A stretch of DNA of 64,000 nucleotides from an uncultured Prevotellaceae bacterium (lineage in GTDB: Bacteria; Bacteroidota; Bacteroidia; Bacteroidales; Bacteroidaceae). The stretch is taken from positions 1 to 64,000 of the forward strand of contig CACZBS010000017.1 of the NCBI GenBank assembly GCA_902779455.1, read 5' to 3'. A program made the position numbers and the translations under genes. Below the pieces are notes generated by a model. It ran no database searches, was not told the DNA's origin, and was given only the letters and a program-made list of their open reading frames with translations. Shown in pieces: positions 18,676 to 26,689 of this stretch (positions are counted from its first letter, which is position 1; every line of letters begins with the position of its first letter).

Positions 18676-19631
18676 TTCCTTAATTGCTTGACGATTTCGA
18701 CGACAGAGTCGACGACGCCCATGGTGTAGAAATGGATGTCCTTGACGCCGTGGACATAGAGCTCGCGACACTGGCGGACGCACCACTTGATGCCCAGGCG
18801 GCGGGCGTCGTCGTCGGTGCGGCAGAGCTCGATCTCGCGGGCCAAGGCCTCGGGGATGTCGCAATGGAACGTGCGGGGCACGACGGTCAGCTGGCTGAGC
18901 TTGCCCAGCGGCTTCAGACCGGGGATGATGGGGATGGTGATGCCCATGGCGCGGGCCTTGCGGACGAATGAGAAATATTTCTCGTTGTCATAGAACAGCT
19001 GCGTCACGGCATACTGCGCCCCGAGGTCCTGCTTCTGCTTCAGGTATTGCATGTCCATCTCCATGTTAGGCGCCTCCTCGTGCTTCTCGGGATAGCAGGC
19101 CACGCCGATGTCGAACCGCGGTCCGGGCGACTTGATGGGTGTGCCGTCGGCGAAGAAGCCGTCGTTGAAGCGCTGCACCTGGCGGATGAGGTCGGTCGTG
19201 TGGGCATGTCCGCCCGGGGTGGGGCGGAAGACGCTGTCGTCCTTGGCCTTGTCGCCGCGCAGGAGCAGCAGGTCGGTCAGCCCGAGGAACTGCAGGTCGA
19301 GCAGCTCGTATTCGATGTCCTCCACCGTGGCGCCACTGCAGATGATGTGCGGCTGCACGGGCACGCCGAAGCGCTGCTGGATGGCGGCGGCCACGGCGAT
19401 GGTGCCCGGTCGGCGGCGCACGCGCTGGCGCTCGAACCGGCCGTCGCCGAGTTCGCGGTAGACGTACTCAGAGTGGTGCGTCGTGATATTGATGAAGGCG
19501 GGGTTGAGCCGGCACAGCTTCTCGATGTCGGCAAAGAGCCGCTCGGTGCCCGTCCCCTTCAGCGGGGGCAGCACCTCGAACGAGAACTGTCGCTCGTCGG
19601 TCATGTTCTGTATCAGGTTTGCTACGGCCAT
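18657..19631 (-). CDS. metF: Methylenetetrahydrofolate reductase
   Basis: A 324-residue flavin-dependent TIM-barrel enzyme that reduces 5,10-methylene-THF to 5-methyl-THF for methionine synthesis. Family segments are FSFEVLPPLKGTG (catalytic Glu region), NPAFINITTHHSEY, QPHIICSGAT, LLLRGDKAKDD, FDIGVACYPEKHEEAPN and TQLFYDNEKYFSFV, then IPIIPGLKPL. The length is normal. The ATG at 19631 gives MAVANLIQNMTDERQFSFEV. A TTTG-N19-TAACTTTG promoter lies at 19658-19688. The very C-terminus is encoded by a repeat tract and is probably dispensable. Confidence 0.95.
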   Translation of the reverse strand: MAVANLIQNMTDERQFSFEVLPPLKGTGTERLFADIEKLCRLNPAFINITTHHSEYVYRELGDGRFERQRVRRRPGTIAVAAAIQQRFGVPVQPHIICSGATVEDIEYELLDLQFLGLTDLLLLRGDKAKDDSVFRPTPGGHAHTTDLIRQVQRFNDGFFADGTPIKSPGPRFDIGVACYPEKHEEAPNMEMDMQYLKQKQDLGAQYAVTQLFYDNEKYFSFVRKARAMGITIPIIPGLKPLGKLSQLTVVPRTFHCDIPEALAREIELCRTDDDARRLGIKWCVRQCRELYVHGVKDIHFYTMGVVDSVVEIVKQLRNNGIPE

Positions 19632-19657
19632 TGCTTACGTTTTAGCGTATTTGGGTG

Positions 19658-19688
19658 CAAAGTTACGAAAAAACGAGGGAAATGCAAA
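19658..19688 (-). promoter_or_regulatory. metF: Bacteroidota-type promoter for metF
   Basis: On the minus strand TTTG (19685-19688) and TAACTTTG (19658-19665) are 19 bases apart, 27 bases upstream of the metF ATG. A second isolated TAACTTTG is at 19741-19748. Confidence 0.65.
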
Positions 19689-19860
19689 AGGAAAACGTGT
19701 TTTTCTTTTCATTTCCGAGTGCCAGTAACTTCGGCGGAGCCAAAGTTACGAAAAATAATCCAAACACACGCCAGATTTTGCGAAAAGTTGTGAAGCCGGC
19801 GGGCTTCGCATGGCTTTCCGGCGGTCCTTTGCCGGCGGCGGAGGAACGCGCCGGAACATG

Positions 19861-19920
19861 AAAAACGGTGCTTCTCGAAGGTAATATAGGGGTATATTAC
19901 TATCGAAAAGCACCGTTTTT
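19861..19920. repeat. 60-bp hairpin element with TAATATAGGGGTATATTA core, copy 1
   Basis: Two 30-base arms pair except for a few positions. The outer arms read AAAAACGGTGCTT and the centre is GTAATATAGGGGTATATTAC. The same core with different outer arms is at 51231-51292. With flanking A and T runs it could also terminate transcription. The surrounding stretch 19632-19960 contains no gene. Confidence 0.75.
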
Positions 19921-19960
19921 CCATCTTCCGACAGTCGTTTTTCCTGTTCTCATCTGGTAG

Positions 19961-20509
19961 TTTTCGAAGAGTGCATCCTTCAACAAGGGCACCGGCATGC
20001 TGACACTCACATTCAACGAGGACAACCTGGAAGCCATCGAGGCAGGCAAACCCTACATCGTGAAGTGGGACAGCTCGGAGCCGACGGAGCTGAAGAATCC
20101 TATGTTCGCGAATGTGACCGTCAGCAGCGCGTCTGACTCCGTGGAAACCGCTGCTGTCACCTTCCGCGGATTCTACTCGCCACAGGACATCGAGACAGCC
20201 GACAACACGATGCTTTGCCTCGCAGACGCTGGCGGGCTCTGCTGTCCAACGGCGGGGACGAAGGTGGGCGCCTGCCGCGCTGTCTTCAAGCTGAACGCCA
20301 GCAACCACATCGACCTGAACACCCTGACGGACGTCGTTGTCGGCAAGGCCGAAGTGACTGCTGATGCCGACGTGAACGGCGACGAGCGGGTGAGCATCGC
20401 CGACGTCACAACACTGATCGACCGGCTCGCCACAGGCGTCGTCATCAAGTCTGTCGACACGGGCGCTGTCGGTCTGACCCTGACCACTGGCAGCACCACC
20501 GTTCGCTGA
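19961..20509 (+). pseudogene. 5'-truncated secreted protein C-terminus with single dockerin-like repeat
   Basis: The frame is closed by a TAG at 19958-19960 and then open for 182 codons; the first ATG is at 19997. The segment FNKGTGMLTLTFNEDNLEAI and EAGKPYIVKW is the C-terminal module of large Prevotella surface proteins. It normally follows hundreds of residues and a signal peptide that are missing here. A dockerin-like calcium loop DVNGDERVSIADVTTLIDRL follows. It has no signal peptide and no visible promoter. It begins 40 bases after the hairpin element at 19861-19920, which may mark the deletion or insertion point. An ATG-initiated 170-residue product is possible but probably not functional. 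Confidence 0.65.
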
Positions 20510-20597
20510 CCGGATTGATTCCTGTCCCCTCTCTCTTGGGGGAGGGGACAGTTAAAGGCGGCTATAGACTGAAAGGTCTGTGTGATCCGTGGCTAAC

Positions 20598-20643
20598 AAA
20601 AAAACTGTCCCTGCCAGCAAATATGCGGCAGGGACAGTTTTTT
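20598..20643. terminator. Bidirectional terminator between dockerin fragment and GH51 gene
   Basis: The arms AAAAAAACTGTCCCTGCC and its complement enclose an 11-base loop, with A and T runs on both sides. It serves the two convergent genes. A second hairpin without T-run, built on TGTCCCCTC, lies at 20523-20550. Confidence 0.8.
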
Positions 20644-20666
20644 GTTTTATACAGACAGTGGGCGCA

Positions 20667-22667
20667 TCACTTGATGCGGTAGAGGCGGAACGACATCGGG
20701 GGCACCTTGTCCTCAATCGTGGCAGCCTTCTTACCGGCCGTGACGGCGCAGGTGCCGGGACGCGGCGTGATGCGTGTGGGGTTGTCGAGTGTGTTCTCGT
20801 CGTCCATGCCGTCGTGGCTGAGGGTCAGCGTCTGGGCCTGGTGGTCGCCCTTGAGGCCCTGCAGGTTGAGGGTGACGTCTTGAGCCGAGCGCGACGTGTT
20901 GACCACCTTGACGATGATCTCGCCGCTGGGCTTGTCGCTGACGGCCGAGGCATAGAGGCCGTCCTGGCCGTCCTGATTGCCGACGGGACGTCCCTGCATG
21001 GTCAGGGGCAATACGTTGGTGCCGCAGTTCTGGGCATACATCTGCTGGACGTAGTAGCTGACGGAGCGGAACGAGCGGAGGTTGTCGAACCAGATGAGGT
21101 CGGGACGCCACTGCCAGCCGTCGACGTGGGCGAAGAGCGGTGCGTAGGCCGTCATGTAGACCACGTCGGCATTGCGCTCCATGCCGGTCATGAAGGCGGC
21201 CTCGAGGATCGATGCCTCATAGTGGTTCCACTTGTGCTTGTTCTTGCCGTGGCAGGCATATTCGCCGGCGAAGACCTTCGGGCCCTTGCGGTCGTAGGTG
21301 TCGTAGCGCATGGCGCCGCAGTTGCCGTACTTGCTCTTGCCCTCGGGCGTGGCCAGGAACCAGTCCTCGTTGCGATAGAAGTGCTCGTCGACGAGGTCGG
21401 CCTTCAGACGGCGCATGGCCTGCCATCCCTTCTCAAACATCTTGCCCTCGCTGTCGGGGCCGCTGGTGCCCACGATCTTGATATTAGGATACTTGGCGCG
21501 GATGGCCTTCATGAAGACCTCCAGACGGTCGTAGTAGAGGTCGTCCCACTGCTCGTTGCCGACGCCGATGAACTTCAGGTTGAAGGGAGCGGGGTGGCCC
21601 ATCTCGGCGCGCTTCTTGCCCCATTCGGTGTTGACGTCGCCGTTGGCAAACTCGATGAGGTCGAGGCAGTCCTGGATGTAGGGGTCGAGCTCGTTCATTG
21701 CGGCGTGGGCGTCGGGACCGTTCTGGAACTGGCATGCCAGTCCGACGCTCAGCACGGGCAGGGGCTCGGCGCCGATGTCCTCAGAGAGGAGGAAGAACTC
21801 ATAGAAGCCGAGTCCGTAGGACTGGTAGTAGTCGGCGAAGTAGCGATAGTCGAACGTGTCCTCCCAGCGGTTGCGGTTGGTGGGTCGGTTCTCGACCGGG
21901 CCGATGGTGTTCTTCCACTGGTAGCGGGTGTCGAGCGTGGTGCCCTCGACGATGCAGCCGCCGGGGAAGCGGAACACGCCGGGGTGGACGTCCTCAAGGG
22001 CCTCGGCCAGGTCGCGGCGCAGGCCGTTCTCGCGACCCTTATACGTGTCGACGGGGAAGAGCGAGATGTGCTCCAGACAGACCGAGTTGGGGCTGGAGAG
22101 GAAGATGCGCAGCTGGGCCTTGGCCTCGGTGCGGGGCGACTTCAGGATGATTTCATACTTCTTCCAGTCCGTGGAGGTGATGTCGAGCTTCTGCTGGACG
22201 AACTCCTGGCGCTCCTCCATCGTGCTGGGGTTGATGAGCTGCACGCGGATCTGTGATGAGCCCTTCGGGGCGCGGGCCCAGACGGTGAAGCGATACTCCT
22301 TGCCCTTCTCGACGCCGATGCCGAAGAATCCCTCGTTCTCCAGGCCCGTGCGGCGCTCGCGGTGGCCGGGGTCGTTGAGCACGACGTAGTGGGGGCAGCG
22401 CTCGAAGGGGCCGTCGTTCTTCAGCTCGACGCGGCCGAAGACGCGCCATCCCATGTAGGGCTGCGCAAACTCGAACGAGCGGTTCTTCACCAGCTCGCCG
22501 TAGAGTCCGCCGTCAGCGGCAAAGTTGATGTCCTCGAAGAAGAGTCCGTACATCGTAGGCTGTACGGGGGCCCCCAGTTTCTTGGTGTTCACGTCCATGA
22601 CGTGCTGCGCCTGGGCGCTGATGCCCATGGCTGCTACGAGTGTTAGGATACTAAGTCTTAATGTCAT
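20667..22667 (-). CDS. Secreted alpha-L-arabinofuranosidase, GH51
   Basis: A 666-residue glycoside hydrolase that releases terminal arabinose from arabinoxylan or arabinan. The ATG at 22667 gives signal peptide MTLRLSILTLVAAMGISAQA. The N-terminal region includes GLFFEDINFAADGGLYGEL. The catalytic barrel follows, with acid/base Glu near residue 372 in GVGNEQW and nucleophile Glu near 469 in FAGEYA. FRFPGGCIVEG is another family motif. The C-terminal beta domain is near residues 560-666. It stands alone, not in a SusC/SusD locus, and is divergent from tryptophanase. Confidence 0.93.
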   Translation of the reverse strand: MTLRLSILTLVAAMGISAQAQHVMDVNTKKLGAPVQPTMYGLFFEDINFAADGGLYGELVKNRSFEFAQPYMGWRVFGRVELKNDGPFERCPHYVVLNDPGHRERRTGLENEGFFGIGVEKGKEYRFTVWARAPKGSSQIRVQLINPSTMEERQEFVQQKLDITSTDWKKYEIILKSPRTEAKAQLRIFLSSPNSVCLEHISLFPVDTYKGRENGLRRDLAEALEDVHPGVFRFPGGCIVEGTTLDTRYQWKNTIGPVENRPTNRNRWEDTFDYRYFADYYQSYGLGFYEFFLLSEDIGAEPLPVLSVGLACQFQNGPDAHAAMNELDPYIQDCLDLIEFANGDVNTEWGKKRAEMGHPAPFNLKFIGVGNEQWDDLYYDRLEVFMKAIRAKYPNIKIVGTSGPDSEGKMFEKGWQAMRRLKADLVDEHFYRNEDWFLATPEGKSKYGNCGAMRYDTYDRKGPKVFAGEYACHGKNKHKWNHYEASILEAAFMTGMERNADVVYMTAYAPLFAHVDGWQWRPDLIWFDNLRSFRSVSYYVQQMYAQNCGTNVLPLTMQGRPVGNQDGQDGLYASAVSDKPSGEIIVKVVNTSRSAQDVTLNLQGLKGDHQAQTLTLSHDGMDDENTLDNPTRITPRPGTCAVTAGKKAATIEDKVPPMSFRLYRIK

Positions 22668-22701
22668 AACATTGTTTAAGTTAGATTTGCCTTTCGGTGT
22701 G

Positions 22702-22709
22702 CAAAGATA
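22702..22709 (-). promoter_or_regulatory. -7 box upstream of the GH51 gene
   Basis: TATCTTTG on the minus strand, 35 bases before the ATG. No well-spaced TTTG partner is seen. Confidence 0.5.
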
Positions 22710-22835
22710 CAAACATTTTGTCGTTTTTCACGCGAAATAAACATTTTTTATTTTTGTAAGGATGGGAAATCGTCGCCAAGCGAAAAAAAAGGTTAAAAGT
22801 GAAGCTCTTTTGGCGGTGTTTTGGCGGATAATGTG

Positions 22836-22843
22836 TATTTTTG
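22836..22843 (+). promoter_or_regulatory. tnaA: -7 box upstream of tryptophanase
   Basis: TATTTTTG matches TAnnTTTG, 43 bases before the ATG. A TTTG lies at 22809-22812, 23 bases upstream, slightly beyond the usual spacing. No TnaC-like leader peptide is visible. Confidence 0.5.
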
Positions 22844-22886
22844 CAACAAATATTCTAAAACCCTTAAAATCTAAAAGAGTAGTCTT

Positions 22887-24263
22887 ATGGAAATACCTTT
22901 CGCTGAAGCGTGGAAGATCAAGATGGTCGAACCACTCCGGAAGAGCACTCGCGAGGAGCGGGAGCAGTGGCTGAAAGAAGCCCACTATAACGTGTTTATG
23001 CTGAAGGCCGAGCAGGTCTACATCGACTGCCTGACCGACTCGGGCACTGGTGCCATGTCCGACCGCCAGTGGTCGGCCATGATGCTGGGCGACGAGAGTT
23101 ATGCCGGCGCCACCTCTTTTTATAAGTTCCAGGAGGTCGTGCAGCGCATCTTCGGCTTCAAGTATGTCATCCCCACCCATCAGGGCCGTGCAGCTGAGAA
23201 CGTGCTGTTCTCCTATCTGGTGAAGGCCGGCAACGTTGTGCCCGGCAATGCCCACTTCGACACGACCAAGGGCCACATCGAGTTCCGCAAGGCCACGGCC
23301 ATCGACGTCACCATCGACGAGGCTAAGCAGACGCAGCTCGAGATCCCCTTCAAGGGCAACGTCTCGCTGGAGAAGCTGGAACGGGTGCTCAAGGAGAACC
23401 CCGGCAACGTGCCCTTCATGGTGCTGACGGTGACGAACAACACCGTCGGCGGTCAGCCCGTCTCGATGCAGAACATCCGCGAGACCTGCGAGCTCTGCCA
23501 CCGCTACGGCGTGCCCGTCGTGATGGACTCGGCCCGCTTCGCCGAAAATGCCTACTTCATCAAGACGCGCGAGGAGGGCTATCAGGACAAGACCATCAAG
23601 GAGATTGCCCGCGAGATGTATTCCTACGTCGACTGCATGACGATGTCGGCCAAGAAGGACGGACTGGTGAACATGGGCGGCTTCATCGCCACGAACAAGG
23701 AAGACTGGTATGAGGGCGCCAAGCAGTTCTGCATCCCCTTCGAGGGCTTCCTGACCTACGGCGGACTGAACGGCCGCGACCTCAACGCCCTGGCCGTCGG
23801 ACTGGATGAGAACACCGAGTTCCCGATGCTCGAGACCCGCATCCACCAGGTGCAGTATCTGGCCAAGAAACTCGACGAGTACGGCATCCCCTATCAGCGT
23901 CCCGTCGGCGGACACGCCCTCTTCATCGACGCCGACAAGGTGCTCTGCAACGTGCCCAAGGAGGAGTTCCCCGCACAGACGCTGACCTGCGAGCTCTACC
24001 TTGAGGCTGGCATCCGCGGCTGCGAGATCGGATACATCCTGGCCGACCGCGACCCCGTGACGCGTGAGAACCGCTTCGGCGGTCTCGACCTGCTGCGTCT
24101 CTGCATCGCCCGTCGCGTCTACACCGACAACCACATGAACGTCATCGCTGCCGCCCTGAAGAACGTCTACGACCGTCGCGCGGAGATCACTCGCGGCGTG
24201 GCCATCGAGTGGGAGGCCCCGCTCATGCGCCACTTCACCGTCCAGCTGCGCCGCCTCGGGTGA
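22887..24263 (+). CDS. tnaA: Tryptophanase (beta-eliminating PLP lyase)
   Basis: A 458-residue PLP enzyme that cleaves tryptophan to indole, pyruvate and ammonia. Family segments are DSGTGAMSDRQWSAMMLGDE, YVIPTHQGRAAEN, TVTNNTVGGQPVSM, MDSARFAENAYFIK and the PLP-lysine motif MSAKKDG near residues 253-259. The C-terminal RRVYTDNHMNVIAAALKNVY is also typical. It resembles Bacteroides tryptophanases more than tyrosine phenol-lyase, but the two share this fold and the substrate is inferred. It is a single gene with its own promoter, and a long palindrome follows. Confidence 0.9.
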   Translation: MEIPFAEAWKIKMVEPLRKSTREEREQWLKEAHYNVFMLKAEQVYIDCLTDSGTGAMSDRQWSAMMLGDESYAGATSFYKFQEVVQRIFGFKYVIPTHQGRAAENVLFSYLVKAGNVVPGNAHFDTTKGHIEFRKATAIDVTIDEAKQTQLEIPFKGNVSLEKLERVLKENPGNVPFMVLTVTNNTVGGQPVSMQNIRETCELCHRYGVPVVMDSARFAENAYFIKTREEGYQDKTIKEIAREMYSYVDCMTMSAKKDGLVNMGGFIATNKEDWYEGAKQFCIPFEGFLTYGGLNGRDLNALAVGLDENTEFPMLETRIHQVQYLAKKLDEYGIPYQRPVGGHALFIDADKVLCNVPKEEFPAQTLTCELYLEAGIRGCEIGYILADRDPVTRENRFGGLDLLRLCIARRVYTDNHMNVIAAALKNVYDRRAEITRGVAIEWEAPLMRHFTVQLRRLG

Positions 24264-24280
24264 CTGGAGGGCGAAAGGTG

Positions 24281-24379
24281 AAAAGTGAAAGATAAAAAAA
24301 TATGATTAGACTTGAAGGTGGTATGCCATGAAGAACTGCCGCCAACAAGTCTAATCATATTTTTTTATCTTTCACTTTT
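24281..24379. terminator. Long perfect palindrome / bidirectional terminator between tnaA and the nuclease-fold gene
   Basis: Two perfect 34-base arms (24281-24314 and 24346-24379) enclose a 31-base loop. Each arm contains a run of seven A or T within AAAGATAAAAAAATATGATT. The right arm begins at the last bases of the convergent gene. It can terminate both transcripts, but the arms are longer than usual for a terminator. Confidence 0.7.
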
Positions 24380-26099
24380 AATCTTTCACCTCTCCAAGGA
24401 TGCGGCTCACCAGCGCCGTGACGTCGGCGTGAGTGACCAGTCCGTCGCGATCGAGGTCGGCGGCATAGCGGTCGTAGTCGGCGTCAGCAGCATGGCCCAG
24501 GAGGATCTGCAGTTGGGCGGCGACGTCGGCAATGGTGATCAGTCCGTCGCGGTTGACGTCGCCGACGACGGTCGTCACCTCTTTTAAATATACTAAGTCG
24601 AAGTCGACGACGGCGGGACGGTGGTCGCCCAGTGGGGTGGCGTCGTCGGTGCCCTGGACGTGGCCGTAGGTGTAGTCCTGCTCGATGCGGAAGTTCTTGG
24701 GCCAGAGCTTCAGGCCGTCGGCCGTCGCGGGGTTGACGAAGAGGAGCTTGTCGACCACCTCGTAGCGGCTGAAGTCGGCCGGGACGGACTGGTCGGTGAG
24801 GTCGCCCATGGCCGTCGTGGGCGTGACGCCGTCGCGCCAATAGATGACCCACGGGTCGCCTACGGAGCAGCCGTTGAGCCGGTCGGTGAAGCAGGCGCCG
24901 ATCTCCTCGCGCGTCCAGCGGCTGTTGGTGTCGCCGATGATGAGCTTCGGTCGGCGGTTGTTGGCGGAGTTGACGGCGTCGGCCAGCTGTTGCCACTGCG
25001 CCTGTCGCGAGCTGACGGCGTCGCCGGCATCCATGTGGAGCACGTAGACGTCGATCATCTCGCTGCCGCACACGGCGACGTCGTAGTGGCGGAAGCCTTT
25101 CTTGACGTATTGGTTGCCGTCGGTCTTGGTGGTCTCCGTCCAGCGGGTCCAGCTCTCGCCCGAGGCTGTGGTCGTGGCTGTCTTCCAGATCAGGTTGAGG
25201 CCGTCGGTGTCGAAGGGAAAGCCGCTGAAGATGCCTCCGACGCTTAGTGTGGCGCGGACGGTGCCGCTGGAGTAGCTGTCGTTGAGCGACTCCATCAGCG
25301 AGCCGTGGTAGTTGAAGTCCTCGCTGACGCCGATGATGTCGTAGCCCTTCTCGGCCAGATAGCGGCTGATGAGCTTGGTGCCGTCGCTGCCCGGGCCATC
25401 GGCGTTGAGCGAGATGCCGGCGACCGCCTGCGGCAGTCCGTCGACGTTGAGGGCTGCAGCGGTGAACGTGCCCTTCTCTTCCGTCTCATAGAGTCGGGTG
25501 CACGAGAGCCGGACGTCGTCGAGCTTGAAGAAGGTCCGCGTCTCACTCTCATGACCCGCGACCCACCACTGGCCGTTGCTGCCGGCCGTGATACGCAGCT
25601 GACCGTCGGGCTGGACGCTGACGGGCAGGGACACGCGGATGCCCGTTGCGTCGCCCTGGCCCGTCGCATGGACGCTGGCGCCGTTGGCAGCGAGGTAGAC
25701 GTCGCGGCCCTCCCACGTGCAGACGACTGCCGAGAGCTCGTAGTCGCCGCAGGGCACGTCGGCCACAGCCTGGCTGACCGTCAGGGTCGGGGCCCACCAT
25801 AGATAGGCATTGAAGAGGTTGTCGGCGTCCATGCCGGTTATCAAGTATGTGGAGTCGCTCCTTACGGCCACCTCCGGGTCGGTGCCGTCGCCAAGATAGT
25901 CGGTATTGGAGCTGGCTGACGTCCAGCCCGTCATGTCGCCCGTCTCGAACGATGGGTTGGTGATGAGCCACGTGGCGTCGGCGGGGTTGTCAGCGCTGGC
26001 GCCGATAAGGCGTCGGAAGGCCGCCTCGCGGTCGATGGCCCGTGCCGCTGTCAGCAGGCAGAGGCCGATGAGGGTCATCAGAATTCGTTGTTTGGTCAT
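24378..26099 (-). CDS. Secreted endonuclease/exonuclease/phosphatase-fold protein with dockerin-like tail
   Basis: A 573-residue exported protein. The ATG at 26099 gives MTKQRILMTLIGLCLLTAARA, a signal peptide; an upstream extension would lose it. Residues about 40-190 form a beta-rich domain opening with NPSFETGDMTGW, like carbohydrate-binding modules. Residues about 210-500 resemble the EEP fold (ALNVDGLPQ, IIGVSEDFNYHG, LIIGDTNSRW, LGDHRPAVVDF). The C-terminus has two calcium-loop repeats, DVNRDGLITIADV and DLDRDGLVTHADV, forming a dockerin-like pair. A phosphodiesterase or nuclease on extracellular substrate is likely; the substrate is unknown. Confidence 0.82.
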   Translation of the reverse strand: MTKQRILMTLIGLCLLTAARAIDREAAFRRLIGASADNPADATWLITNPSFETGDMTGWTSASSNTDYLGDGTDPEVAVRSDSTYLITGMDADNLFNAYLWWAPTLTVSQAVADVPCGDYELSAVVCTWEGRDVYLAANGASVHATGQGDATGIRVSLPVSVQPDGQLRITAGSNGQWWVAGHESETRTFFKLDDVRLSCTRLYETEEKGTFTAAALNVDGLPQAVAGISLNADGPGSDGTKLISRYLAEKGYDIIGVSEDFNYHGSLMESLNDSYSSGTVRATLSVGGIFSGFPFDTDGLNLIWKTATTTASGESWTRWTETTKTDGNQYVKKGFRHYDVAVCGSEMIDVYVLHMDAGDAVSSRQAQWQQLADAVNSANNRRPKLIIGDTNSRWTREEIGACFTDRLNGCSVGDPWVIYWRDGVTPTTAMGDLTDQSVPADFSRYEVVDKLLFVNPATADGLKLWPKNFRIEQDYTYGHVQGTDDATPLGDHRPAVVDFDLVYLKEVTTVVGDVNRDGLITIADVAAQLQILLGHAADADYDRYAADLDRDGLVTHADVTALVSRILGEVKD

Positions 26100-26123
26100 G
26101 ACAGATTGATTTAGATTCGGCAG

Positions 26124-26155
26124 CAAAAATACACAATTGTTCTGACATGACCAAA
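26124..26155 (-). promoter_or_regulatory. Bacteroidota-type promoter for the nuclease-fold gene
   Basis: On the minus strand TTTG (26152-26155) and TATTTTTG (26124-26131) are 20 bases apart, 25 bases upstream of the ATG. Confidence 0.7.
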
Positions 26156-26195
26156 AAAGTTCTGCCAATTTTTTGTGTTTTGATATTGTTAGGTG

Positions 26196-26373
26196 TTATT
26201 AAAGTTAGAGACCCCACCCCCAACCCCTCCCCTTGAAGGGAGGGGAGCAGAGCCTCCCCCGCCCCCTCCGAAGGAGGGGAGTTGGTTGCCGCACTGCTGG
26301 TCGCGAATGACGGCGCAGCCGCTCCCCTCCCTTCAAGGGGAGGGGTTGGGGGTGGGGTCTCTAACTTTAATAA
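26196..26373. repeat. Long C/G-rich palindrome, copy 2
   Basis: Arms of 53 bases (26196-26248 and 26321-26373) enclose a 72-base spacer. Each arm reads GTTAGAGACCCCACCCCC, then AACCCCTCCCC and an inner TTGAAGGGAGGGGAG. Apart from the GTTAGAG flank it is the same sequence as the palindrome at 52386-52544. It lies between the tRNA-Lys terminators and the promoter of the nuclease-fold gene. Confidence 0.85.
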
Positions 26374-26392
26374 TCACGGAATTATACAGAAC

Positions 26393-26443
26393 AAAAAAAG
26401 GTCTCTGCGAGGAGACCTTTTTGAGTGACTCGTTTGGGGCTCG
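26393..26443 (-). repeat. Duplicated tRNA-Lys 3' end plus terminator (relic)
   Basis: This segment repeats 26525-26575. On the minus strand it holds the last 18 bases of tRNA-Lys (CGAGCCCCAAACGAGTCA) followed by CTCAAAAAGGTCTC and a terminator hairpin of GGTCTC/GAGACC. The two copies are 132 bases apart. The DNA between them (26444-26524) begins with GGCTCGTTTG, which can pair with the duplicated acceptor end, but no full tRNA fold is recognisable. Confidence 0.7.
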
Positions 26444-26525
26444 CGCTCGGCTCCGTAGGAGACGCTTTCACCAAGCGAAGCGACTGAAAGAACCCTTGGG
26501 TGAGAAGTCGCAAACGAGCCAAACG

Positions 26526-26554
26526 AAAAAAGGTCTCCTCAAAGAGACCTTTTT
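26526..26554 (-). terminator. Terminator of tRNA-Lys
   Basis: On the minus strand AAAGGTCTC, a short loop and GAGACCTTTTTT follow the tRNA 3' end directly. A second copy with a different loop is at 26393-26422. Confidence 0.8.
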
Positions 26555-26557
26555 GAG

Positions 26558-26630
26558 TGACTCGTTTGGGGCTCGAACCCAAGACCCCAACATTAAAAGT
26601 GTTGTGCTCTACCAACTGAGCTAACGAGTC
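26558..26630 (-). tRNA. tRNA-Lys (anticodon TTT)
   Basis: A 73-base cloverleaf. The 7-bp acceptor stem GACTCGT/ACGAGTC is perfect with discriminator A. The D stem is GCTC/GAGC around AGTTGGTA. The anticodon stem is CAACA/TGTTG with loop CTTTTAA, anticodon TTT. The T stem is TTGGG/CCCAA with loop TTCGAGC. CCA is not encoded. Its 3' half is duplicated downstream. Confidence 0.97.
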
Positions 26631-26657
26631 GACCTATGTTTTGCTGAAAAGCGGGTG

Positions 26658-26689
26658 CAAAGTTACAATGTTTTTTTGGAATGGCCAAA
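26658..26689 (-). promoter_or_regulatory. Bacteroidota-type promoter for tRNA-Lys
   Basis: On the minus strand TTTG (26686-26689) and TAACTTTG (26658-26665) are 20 bases apart, 28 bases upstream of the mature tRNA 5' end. Confidence 0.7.

Noticed and set aside
19861-19920. Integron attC site suspected from the imperfect hairpin with a tyrosine recombinase elsewhere
   Set aside because: There are no R-box core motifs or cassette array, and the recombinase is not of the IntI type.
20589-22256. 555-codon plus-strand frame opposite the GH51 gene
   Set aside because: Antisense to an intact enzyme with both catalytic glutamates; no protein features.
22887-24263. Tyrosine phenol-lyase as identity of the PLP lyase
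   Set aside because: The fold and PLP motif are shared, but the overall sequence follows Bacteroides tryptophanase; kept as an alternative only.
26196-26373. IS element ends suspected from the long inverted repeat
   Set aside because: The spacer is only 72 bases and encodes no transposase; a non-autonomous palindrome fits better.
26382-26624. Short frames over the tRNA-Lys and its duplicated end
   Set aside because: They read through tRNA and terminator hairpins.
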